Position numbers and translations under genes: made by a program. A stretch of 60,965 bases of DNA from Sphingomonas bacterium (GTDB lineage: Bacteria > Pseudomonadota > Alphaproteobacteria > Sphingomonadales > Sphingomonadaceae): assembly GCF_028292965.1 (NCBI RefSeq), contig NZ_JAQGLG010000266.1, positions 1 to 60,965 on the forward strand, written 5' to 3'. Positions 19,462 to 26,705 of this stretch are shown here, in pieces (position 1 is the stretch's first letter; every line of letters begins with the position of its first letter). The notes below the pieces were generated by a model. The model ran no database searches. It was given only the letters and a program-made list of their open reading frames with translations, and was not told the origin of the DNA.

Positions 19462-19481
19462 TTAGGTATTTCCCGATGCTG
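19462..19481 (+). promoter_or_regulatory. copy of the repeated 20-bp element pointing at the alternative oxidase
   Basis: TTAGGTATTTCCCGATGCTG, centred about 68 bp before the oxidase ATG. With the minus-strand copy beside it, it makes a divergent control region for xfp-ackA and the oxidase. Confidence 0.55.
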
Positions 19482-19539
19482 CGCGAACGGCGCTGCCGCG
19501 CCTAGGGCGAGGCTTCGAAATCATCGGAGCGCGCAGCAC

Positions 19540-20253
19540 ATGGTCGATACCACAGTCAGGCCGGAAAGCCTTGCCCTTGCCACGGAGCGTGCCGCCCAGC
19601 CGGTGGTGCACCACGTGCCGAAGGGCTTCTCCGATCAATTCGCGCTCGGCTTCACCAAGCTGTTGCGGCTTACTGCCGATACTTTCTTCGCCAAGCGCTA
19701 TGGTCACCGCGCGATCGTTCTGGAAACCGTCGCGGCCGTGCCCGGCATGGTCGGTGCGATGTTCACGCACCTGAAATGCCTGCGCTGGATGCGCGACGAC
19801 GAAGGCTGGATCCGCACCTTGATGGAAGAGGCGGAGAATGAACGCATGCACCTGATGACGTTCATCGAGATCGCCAAGCCCACCTGGTTCGAACGCACGG
19901 TGATCCTGCTGGTGCAAGGGGTTTTCCTGATCGGCTTTTCGATCCTCTACCTTCTCTCGTCCCGCACAGCGCATCGCGTGGTCGGCTATTTCGAGGAAGA
20001 GGCAGTGACGAGCTATACGCTGTACCTTCAGGAAATCGACGAAGGCCGCTCGGTCAACGTGCCGGCGCCGGCGATCGCCCGGCACTATTGGAAAATGGTC
20101 GATGACGCGACGCTGCGCGATGTCGTGCTCGCCGTGCGCGACGACGAGGCGCATCACCGCGACGTCAATCATGGCTTTGCCGACACGCTGGCGGGACTTC
20201 CGGCCAATGTTACCAAGGCGCCGTACCCGCCTCACGCGACCGAACTCGCCTGA
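19540..20253 (+). CDS. aox: alternative oxidase (di-iron ubiquinol oxidase)
   Basis: 237 residues. All four iron-binding motifs are present: LETVAAVPG (Glu62), ENERMHL (Glu101, His104), FEEEAV (a Glu at 152-154) and DDEAHHRDVNH (Glu203, His206). Two hydrophobic membrane-associating helices lie around 60-80 and 115-140. It oxidises ubiquinol and reduces oxygen to water without pumping protons, bypassing haem-copper oxidases when nitric oxide, cyanide or over-reduction block them. It is divergent from phosphoketolase and overlaps the next gene at the stop. Confidence 0.93.
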   Translation: MVDTTVRPESLALATERAAQPVVHHVPKGFSDQFALGFTKLLRLTADTFFAKRYGHRAIVLETVAAVPGMVGAMFTHLKCLRWMRDDEGWIRTLMEEAENERMHLMTFIEIAKPTWFERTVILLVQGVFLIGFSILYLLSSRTAHRVVGYFEEEAVTSYTLYLQEIDEGRSVNVPAPAIARHYWKMVDDATLRDVVLAVRDDEAHHRDVNHGFADTLAGLPANVTKAPYPPHATELA

Positions 20254-20885
20254 CGCACCTCGATAAACGCCTGCAGTCTCTCGCGGTCTGCCTCTCGGCC
20301 GTTGCCGGTTATGTCGATGCCGTCGGGTTCCTCGCCACCGGCGGCTTCTTCGTCTCGTTCATGAGCGGAAATTCGACACGCTTCGCGGTCGGCGCCGTTG
20401 AGACGCGGACGACCGCGGTTGTTGCGACGGGATTGATCGCCGGCTTCTTGCTTGGCGTGGTGCTGGGTTCGCTGTGCGGGTCGCTCGCCGGCAGGCACCG
20501 GCGATCGGCGGTGCTCGGTCTGGTGGCGATGTTCCTGAGCGGCGCGGCGCTTCTGGGATCAGCCGGCGAACGCAGCGTCGCGATCGGGCTTGTCGCGCTG
20601 GCGATGGGTGCCGTGAACGCGACGTTCGAGCAGCGAGACGGGGGTAGCGTTGGGCTGACTTACATGACGGGCGCCTTGGCGAGGATCGGCCAAGGCGTCG
20701 CCGCGGCGCTCCTCGGCAGGGGCGGTCGGGAGTGGTTATCTTATGTCGCGCTGTGGGGCGGTCTGATCGGGGGCGCGATGGTTGGGACAATTGTCTATCG
20801 CCACATCGCAATGGCGGCGTTGTGGGTCCCGGCCGGCGTGACGCTGTGTCTGGCATTCGCCGCCCATCTCATGCGGGCCCGGTAG
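20250..20885 (+). CDS. DUF1275 (YoaK-type) membrane protein, probable CTG start
   Basis: 211 residues if begun at CTG 20250; the first in-frame ATG is at 20361. The residues before that ATG are clearly family sequence (AVAGYVDAVGFLATGGFFVSFMSG), with the YVDA-GF-GGFF-SFMSGN block typical of DUF1275, so a start at 20361 would cut the conserved first helix. No ATG, GTG or TTG exists between. The CTG forms a CTGA overlap with the oxidase stop. About six membrane helices are visible. The role is unknown; the coupling suggests a function linked to the oxidase. Confidence 0.8.
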   Translation: MTHLDKRLQSLAVCLSAVAGYVDAVGFLATGGFFVSFMSGNSTRFAVGAVETRTTAVVATGLIAGFLLGVVLGSLCGSLAGRHRRSAVLGLVAMFLSGAALLGSAGERSVAIGLVALAMGAVNATFEQRDGGSVGLTYMTGALARIGQGVAAALLGRGGREWLSYVALWGGLIGGAMVGTIVYRHIAMAALWVPAGVTLCLAFAAHLMRAR

Positions 20886-20901
20886 GTAGTTCCCGATCCT
20901 G
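20882..20901 (+). promoter_or_regulatory. copy of the repeated 20-bp element, upstream of the quinone reductase operon
   Basis: GTAGGTAGTTCCCGATCCTG, centred about 62 bp before the ATG at 20954. Its first bases overlap the stop codon of the DUF1275 gene. Confidence 0.5.
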
Positions 20902-20953
20902 TCCCGGCTCCGAAGGAAGTCTATGCCGGACTTGAGATATTGGAAGGGCGACG

Positions 20954-21637
20954 ATGACCAGTGAAGCTGCAGCCGATCAAACGAGGATCCGCCATGTCGT
21001 CATTCTAGGCCACCCCGAGCCTGGCAGTTTTAATCACCAGGTCGCCGAGGCCTATTGCAGGGCGGCGCGGGAGAACGGGCATGAAGCTGTCATTCGCGAT
21101 CTCTATGAACTCGGATTTGACCCATGCCTGCGGGCCGGTCGCATACCCGGGCATTCGACGGGTATGTCGGCCGACGTCGCGCGGGAATTAGGCTTCCTGC
21201 GCGAAGCTGACGTCGTGGTCTTCGTCTACCCCATCTGGTTCGGCATGCCGCCCGCGATCATCAAGGGATATGTCGATCGCGCGATGGGCGTCGCGACAAC
21301 ACCCAAAGACGTTCGCGACGAACATCCTGACTCGATCCTGGCCGGCAAATCCCTCGCGACGTTTTCCAGTTCGGCGACGACCCGGATCTGGCTCGACGAA
21401 AAGGGTCAGATGGAGGCGATCCGGCGCGCTTTCGATCGATATCTAACATCGATCTTCGGAATGGTTGATGCTGGTCACCTGCACTTTGGCGCGATCGTCG
21501 AAGGAATGAACGCGCGCTTTGTCGGCCAATCCCTGCTGGAGGTTGAGGAGAATGCCCGCAGCATTTGCAGCAAGGTCGCAGCTGCGCGTCACGCATCCAA
21601 GGCGCGGGGCGCTTTGGAGCGCGCCGGTGCAAGATGA
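20954..21637 (+). CDS. NAD(P)H dehydrogenase (quinone) / flavodoxin-fold oxidoreductase
   Basis: 227 residues. The flavodoxin-like fold starts HVVILGHPEPGSFNHQVAEAYCRAARENGHE (the first 13 residues are the FMN phosphate loop region). The family motif VFVYPIWFGMPPAIIKGYVDR is also present in the central part. These FMN or FAD enzymes reduce quinones by two electrons, avoiding semiquinone radicals. GAAGGG lies before the ATG. It heads a three-gene operon in which each junction is an ATGA overlap, and carries the shared regulatory element. Confidence 0.87.
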   Translation: MTSEAAADQTRIRHVVILGHPEPGSFNHQVAEAYCRAARENGHEAVIRDLYELGFDPCLRAGRIPGHSTGMSADVARELGFLREADVVVFVYPIWFGMPPAIIKGYVDRAMGVATTPKDVRDEHPDSILAGKSLATFSSSATTRIWLDEKGQMEAIRRAFDRYLTSIFGMVDAGHLHFGAIVEGMNARFVGQSLLEVEENARSICSKVAAARHASKARGALERAGAR

Positions 21638-22089
21638 GCGGCCTACGCAGACAAGACCTCGATGACCAACGGTCCGCGTGCATCTCGCAGGCTTGCACTC
21701 CTGTGCGATTACTCTCGAGTAGCGCTGCGCGTCCTTTGCAGGTGGACGCCGCGGAACCGTTGGTCGTCGCTCTGAAGGCTGCGCACACGCTGATATGGGC
21801 ATTTTTCGTGGCGGCAATCGGCGCAATCTGGCTATTTGCCTGGCGAAACGACTTCACGTCCGCAACGGCGGCGATCGGCATCGTCGCAGTCGAAGTGGTG
21901 GTCTTGTCGATGAATGACGGGGTCTGTCCGATAGGACCCCTGGTCGCACGCTACACAGATGACCGTCGCCCAAATTTCGACATTTACCTGCCGATGTGGC
22001 TGGCCGCGCGTACCAAACCAATATTCGGCGCCCTTTATGTGCTGGCGATCGCTGCGACGCTTTTGCGCCACTACAACGTAGCCGGATGA
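21634..22089 (+). CDS. hypothetical membrane protein
   Basis: 151 residues from ATG 21634, overlapping the quinone reductase stop. About 45 polar residues are followed by three hydrophobic helices (LIWAFFVAAIGAIWLFAW, AAIGIVAVEVVVLSM, IFGALYVLAIAATLL). Between the last two is a conserved-looking loop, NDGVCPIGPLVARYTDDRRPNFDIYLP. I recall this Cys-Pro...ARYTDDR...FDIYLP layout from small inner-membrane proteins but cannot name the family with certainty. It may be a partner of the quinone reductase. Confidence 0.65.
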   Translation: MSGLRRQDLDDQRSACISQACTPVRLLSSSAARPLQVDAAEPLVVALKAAHTLIWAFFVAAIGAIWLFAWRNDFTSATAAIGIVAVEVVVLSMNDGVCPIGPLVARYTDDRRPNFDIYLPMWLAARTKPIFGALYVLAIAATLLRHYNVAG

Positions 22090-22817
22090 CGGGGGTGTGG
22101 GACAGCGGGGTCAGCCAGCACCTGCCAGCGGCCGCGAGGGATCTGGCACTGCGTTTAGGCGCAAGCGCCGAGCGCGTCGGGCTGGACGTTCGCTTGACCC
22201 AGTCGGGCCTGATGAAACGCACGCTCGGGGTAGATGCGTGGAGCCCGTTCACCGCTTCGCAGACAATAGCGACAAATTGCTGCAGATTCGATTGGCGGGC
22301 TCGCTTTGGACCCTTGGGCGCGATCTCGGTGCGTGATGCGCTCGAAGATGGAGAAGGGCGCCTGACGGTGAACGCCCTGGGCATTATCCCCTTGGGGCGG
22401 ACCAAACCTACCGCAGCTCTCACCAAGGGCGAACTCATGCGCTATCTCGCCGAACTGCCATGGGCTCCAGACGCAATCCTGCACAATCCAGAGTTGAGAT
22501 GGCGAGCGATCGGCCCGGATACCATAGTGGTGAGCGCTGGCGTGGGTGACACGAGTGTGGAGGTGTCTCTTGGTCTTAATACACAAGGACAAGTCGCTAC
22601 CGTGCTCGCTAAGAACCGCCCGCGGTCACCTACGCCTCCGCTTCTGCCAATGCGATGGGTTGGGGGCTTTTCCGATTATCGACTTCATGATGGAAGGTGG
22701 CTGCCATTCGCCGGAGAGGTGGCGTGGGAAATTGACGGACACAATGAAGTCTACTGGATCTGTCGTGTCGAAGCATGGTGTAGCTCAGATGGTCAGTCGA
22801 CAGCTGAGTCGCCGTAA
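22086..22817 (+). CDS. DUF6544/DUF6920-like hypothetical protein
   Basis: 243 residues, starting at an ATGA overlap with the membrane protein gene. Characteristic stretches are PFTASQTIATNCCRFDWRAR, TKGELMRYLAELPWAPDAIL and RWVGGFSDYRLHDGRWLPF, followed by GEVAWEIDG. These match my memory of a widespread soluble family of unknown function. No signal peptide is evident. It is the last gene of the operon. Confidence 0.6.
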   Translation: MTGVWDSGVSQHLPAAARDLALRLGASAERVGLDVRLTQSGLMKRTLGVDAWSPFTASQTIATNCCRFDWRARFGPLGAISVRDALEDGEGRLTVNALGIIPLGRTKPTAALTKGELMRYLAELPWAPDAILHNPELRWRAIGPDTIVVSAGVGDTSVEVSLGLNTQGQVATVLAKNRPRSPTPPLLPMRWVGGFSDYRLHDGRWLPFAGEVAWEIDGHNEVYWICRVEAWCSSDGQSTAESP

Positions 22818-23211
22818 TGATTGCGAATCCTTAATACCGGTATCCTTTGAAGTGGGGATGATTTCAAAACCCGCACTGTATCGACCTGCGGCGGTCTACT
22901 TGCGATGCTGATGCTAGCACGCGCTTCGCGGACGCGCCGGCGGTTGATGAGAGTGTCCGGGGCGCTGATTATGATCCAGCGATCGCCTCGCCCCGATGGG
23001 CAGCTCGTTCAGAACGCCCCGTGAGTGGCCCGAGGGTTCCTCTGGTCCGGAAGCGCGTATCGCAGGTCAAAATACAAATCGCTGACGAGTTGGCGGCCCG
23101 CTTTCATTTTTGGTGTCCAGGCGAGTGCCCCAGCCCTCCACCGTCGCTGCCGCTTCGCCGGTGAGAGCTTGTCCCAGCCGGCCCGGCTACCAACCCGCTC
23201 GTGGTAGCACG
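22818..23211. other. intergenic region, nothing recognised
   Basis: 394 bp between the quinone-reductase operon and the convergent DUF4287 gene. I found no ORF with coding character, no RNA gene and no clear hairpin with a T-run. Confidence 0.3.
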
Positions 23212-23436
23212 TTAGCCAGACGGTTTGCCCCGCATCTGCTGTACCGCATGAGCAACCAGGGCGTTGGCATGGCCGTGACCCATACCATGCTCGTTTTTCA
23301 AGATGGCGACTAACTCCATGTGCTTGGCGGGAAGGCGTTTACGCACCATCAGCAGCCAAGCATCAATCGAACGGCCATACTTCTTCTCGATTGAGGGAAA
23401 GTACGAAGCCGTCCCCTTTATTGGTTCGCTCGCCAT
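23212..23436 (-). CDS. DUF4287 domain protein
   Basis: 74 residues starting ASEPIKGTASYFPSIEKKYG after the initiator Met, then RSIDAWLLMVR and a C-terminal block KHMELVAILKNEHGMGHGHANALV. The layout IEKKYG-I--W...H-E-V--LK-EHGMGHGHANALV is the DUF4287 signature, a single small helical domain often found alone or fused to other small domains. Function is unknown. A longer frame exists upstream, but its extra residues are Arg/Ser-rich and not conserved-looking, so ATG 23436 is preferred. Confidence 0.8.
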   Translation of the reverse strand: MASEPIKGTASYFPSIEKKYGRSIDAWLLMVRKRLPAKHMELVAILKNEHGMGHGHANALVAHAVQQMRGKPSG

Positions 23437-23977
23437 TACAAGATTATCCCGATGGTGTGCGACAGCCCTTGAGCAAGGGTAACACTTTTGCAAGTGATGG
23501 TTGAGCGCGTAGCTGGTGAAAAACTTTCTGAATGAAGGGCTGTTTACCTCGTCGACCCGCTCTGAAGCGGACGGGCCGCTCTCCACCCGAATCGCCTCAG
23601 AAGCTGCCCATCCGCCCACCACCAGGCTGCGTCGGTCGATGCTTCCTGAGCGAACGGCGGCTTTCCGGATCAGCCAAGGTCCGGCCATACGGCCGAGTTT
23701 CTGAAGGATATCGAGGACCGGCAGGCGTACGATACCCGACCCGCTGAATTTCTCCTCAAGCTGGCCGCAAATGGCTGTCCGCTTGAGGCCGCAGATCCGG
23801 AAAAGCTAACGTCGTCGTATCTCTGGAGTTTGAGTAGGCCGGATATCGCAGGGTCGGCGTGTCTGCTCTCTCGCTCTTGCAGCATGTTCACGAGCCACCG
23901 TCTCTAGCGTTTCATCGCGCGAATAATCGCTCGCTCTGGTAGGACGCTTCTTGGGCGGAAACCAGCGGAGCTGCGGG
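23437..23977. other. gene-poor region with a possible coding remnant
   Basis: About 23690-23835 on the plus strand has a coding-like frame (AEFLKDIEDRQAYDTRPAEF, LEAADPEKLTSSYLW) but no start codon, and a TGA lies just upstream in frame. It may be the trace of a lost gene. Nothing else was recognised. Confidence 0.25.
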
Positions 23978-25951
23978 GTGCGATCAATTCACCAGGCGTT
24001 GCGGGTCGTGCGGGACGCCGGTCGCTGGCGGCTGGCCTTCACCGCCGTGCTGCTGTTACTCGCCTTGCTGATCGCGCGGTGGAGCTGGCAACTGCCCTTC
24101 ATCGGTAGCGCGGAGCGCGCGCTCTACGATGTGCGCGCGACCAGCCTCGCGCCGCGCGTGGCGCAGGACGGGCGCATCGTGCTGGTCGTCTATAACGACA
24201 AGACCGTGATCGACACGCGTAAACGCTCGCCGCTCGATCGGGCGACGCTGGCGCGCGCGCTCACCGCGCTGGACGGCATGGGCGCGCGGTCGATCGGCAT
24301 CGATATCCTGATCGACCAGCCGCAGGACGAGGACGGCGCCTTGCTGCGCGCGCTGTCGGCGATGCGCACCCCGACCTGGCTCGCTTATGCGCGCGTCGCG
24401 CCGCAAGCTGGCGGCAGCTTCGACGATCAGCAGCGTTTTCTCGACGCGTTCATGGTCCGGCTTCACGGCACCCGCGTCAAACCCGCGGGCGTCGATCTGG
24501 TCATCGATGCCGATGGTGTCGCGCGAAGCTGGCCATTGCCCGTGCCCGGCCAGCCGCCGCTGCTCGCCAACGCGATGCGCGGCGCGCCCGGCGCCGGTTA
24601 CGCAGGCGGCCTGCGCTACCGCTTGCCACGGTCGAGCGATCGGCCGGTGTTCGCCGCGCTGCCGATCGATCTGCTGGCCGATCCCGCGATTGCCGGCGCG
24701 CTCACCGACCAGATCCATGGCCGCAACGTCCTGATCGGTGGCGACATCACCGACGAGGACCAGGTCCAAACGCCGATGACCGCACGCAGCAGACGCATGA
24801 TCACCGGGCTGGAAATGCACGCCACCATGCTGGCGCAACTGCTCGACGGCGCGCTGCCGCCGGCGCTACCCGGCGCGCTGTCATGGGGCATCGCGCTGCT
24901 CGCCATCGCCGCCGGCACGATCACCGCGCTCGCCCGGCTGCGCTGGTGGCAGTTGCTGCCGTTTCTCGCGGCACAGGCGTTGCTGTTCGGCGCCGCGCCT
25001 TTCCTGCTCCAGGCGGGGGGATGGGATACGCAATTCCTCCCCGCGCTCGGCTGGACGCTCGGTTGGGGCCTTGCCTTCGCCGCGGTCGGATCGGCCGCCC
25101 GCGCGGTAGTCGCGGTGCAGCGCCGTTTCGCGCAATCGGCCCTGGGCAAATATCTGCCGCGCGACGTCGCCGCCCAGATCCTGCGCGAACCGGAAACGCT
25201 CGTGCTGCGCGGCGAGCGGCGGGCGATTTTCGTCATCTTCTCGGATCTGGAAGGATCGACCGAGCTGTCGCATGCGCTCGCGCCGGAACAGGTTGCCAGC
25301 CTGATGAACCACTATCTCGACCTGTTGAGCGAGGTCGTGCTGGCGCATGGTGGCACGATCGACAAGTTCGTCGGCGACGCGATCGTCGCCTTCTGGGGCG
25401 CGCCGATCGCCAGCGCCGATGACGGCCGCAACGCGGCAAAGGCGGCCGATGCCTTGTGGCAGGCGGGCGAAGTCTTTCGGCGCAGCCTGCCCGGCGACCT
25501 GCCGCCGATCGGCCGTACGCGGGTCGGCCTGCATTATGGCGAGGCGATCGTCGGCAATTTCGGCGGCGAAGGGCGCTTTCAATATACCGCTTTGGGCGAC
25601 AGCATGAACACCGCCTCGCGGCTGGAAGGGGCCAACAAGAAGCTCGGCACCAGCGTGATCGCCAGCGCCGCCGCCGCCGAGCGTTCCGGTCTCGACTGGT
25701 GGCGACCGCTGGGGCGGGTCGTCCTGCGCGGCCGATCGACCCCGGTCGATATCTACGAGCCGGCGCCCGATTTCACCATCGACGACCGCCGCGAGCTCAC
25801 GCTGGCGCTGGCGATGCTGCCGGAGGATCGCAGCGGTGGGCTGCAACGCCTCGCCGCCTTGGCGGCGCGTCACCCGGACGACGAGGCCTTGCGCTGTTTG
25901 CTGTTGCGCGAAGAAAAGAGCAGTTCTGACGCGGGTTTCGTGCTCGATTGA
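23978..25951 (+). CDS. CHASE2-domain class III adenylate/guanylate cyclase
   Basis: 657 residues from GTG 23978, which has GGAG upstream; a TTG nine codons earlier also exists. One N-terminal membrane helix (about 21-38) is followed by an extracytoplasmic CHASE2 sensor (about 45-290; FIGSAERALYDVRA, GIDILIDQPQDEDG). Three C-terminal membrane helices (about 295-375) lead to a class III cyclase domain. Metal-binding Asp423 (FSDLEGST) and Asp467 (KFVGDAIVAFWG) are present, with YTALGDSMNTASRLE for the substrate. It would turn an envelope signal into cAMP. The next gene follows by 32 bp. Confidence 0.9.
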   Translation: MRSIHQALRVVRDAGRWRLAFTAVLLLLALLIARWSWQLPFIGSAERALYDVRATSLAPRVAQDGRIVLVVYNDKTVIDTRKRSPLDRATLARALTALDGMGARSIGIDILIDQPQDEDGALLRALSAMRTPTWLAYARVAPQAGGSFDDQQRFLDAFMVRLHGTRVKPAGVDLVIDADGVARSWPLPVPGQPPLLANAMRGAPGAGYAGGLRYRLPRSSDRPVFAALPIDLLADPAIAGALTDQIHGRNVLIGGDITDEDQVQTPMTARSRRMITGLEMHATMLAQLLDGALPPALPGALSWGIALLAIAAGTITALARLRWWQLLPFLAAQALLFGAAPFLLQAGGWDTQFLPALGWTLGWGLAFAAVGSAARAVVAVQRRFAQSALGKYLPRDVAAQILREPETLVLRGERRAIFVIFSDLEGSTELSHALAPEQVASLMNHYLDLLSEVVLAHGGTIDKFVGDAIVAFWGAPIASADDGRNAAKAADALWQAGEVFRRSLPGDLPPIGRTRVGLHYGEAIVGNFGGEGRFQYTALGDSMNTASRLEGANKKLGTSVIASAAAAERSGLDWWRPLGRVVLRGRSTPVDIYEPAPDFTIDDRRELTLALAMLPEDRSGGLQRLAALAARHPDDEALRCLLLREEKSSSDAGFVLD

Positions 25952-25983
25952 ATGTTTTGCTGTGAGGCTCTGAAAGGTCGGCC

Positions 25984-26703
25984 ATGACGAAGATGACCAG
26001 ATTTGGAATCACGGCGGCATGCATCGCGCTCGTTGCGGGGGCATCGCTGACGCTGCCGGCGAGCGCCAGAACGCTGGTCCTCGCCGCGTCCGGCCCCTCG
26101 GCCGCCCGCTTCCCGCCGGGCAAGCTGCTCGCTGAGCCGCTCTCGCTGGCCTTGCAGCGTGGGGACATGCTCAAGCTGCTCGACGGCCGCGGCGTCCGCA
26201 TCCTCGCCGGGCCGGCGACGATCCGGGAAAGACAAACGCGGCTGGCGCCCGCGCCGGTCCGTCTTGGCATTCTCGGGCTGCTTTCGACCCAGCAACGCAC
26301 GCAGCGCGGCGCTGTCCGGGGTGGCGACGATGCCGCTCCCGCCGCCGCCACGCCGGACGAACTCTGGTCGGTCGATGCGAACCAGCCCGGCGACTGGTGT
26401 GTCCCCGACCTGCGCAACGTCCGCTTGTGGCGCGCCGACAGCAGCGAAAGCGTCGCGCTCACCGTCACGCCCGATCGCGGCACGGTGGTCAGCGCTCGCT
26501 GGCAAAGCGGTGAGCATGCGCTGTCCTGGCCCATGACGGCGACCGACCGGACGCGCTACACGCTGCGGCGGGGCAGCACCGCCGATCTGCAATTCACGCT
26601 GCATCGGATCGCGGTGCAGAACGACCTTCTCGCTTTGGCGCGCACGCTCAAGGCCAATCACTGCGACGTCCAGCTCGCGGCGCTGGCCGGCGTTTCCTCT
26701 TGA
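25984..26703 (+). CDS. exported protein of unknown function, co-transcribed with the CHASE2 cyclase
   Basis: 239 residues with a signal peptide (FGITAACIALVAGASLTLPASA). The N-terminal part (LALQRGDMLKLLDGRGVRIL then GPATI) resembles the opening of FecR-like or other beta-rich domains in which a property is set 'above' a threshold motif. A Trp/Cys block (ELWSVDANQPGDWCVPDLRN) and a C-terminal beta region follow. I cannot assign a family. It is convergent with the CHAT gene, with 2 bp between the stops, and this trio probably acts together in the envelope. Confidence 0.6.
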   Translation: MTKMTRFGITAACIALVAGASLTLPASARTLVLAASGPSAARFPPGKLLAEPLSLALQRGDMLKLLDGRGVRILAGPATIRERQTRLAPAPVRLGILGLLSTQQRTQRGAVRGGDDAAPAAATPDELWSVDANQPGDWCVPDLRNVRLWRADSSESVALTVTPDRGTVVSARWQSGEHALSWPMTATDRTRYTLRRGSTADLQFTLHRIAVQNDLLALARTLKANHCDVQLAALAGVSS

Positions 26704-26705
26704 GC

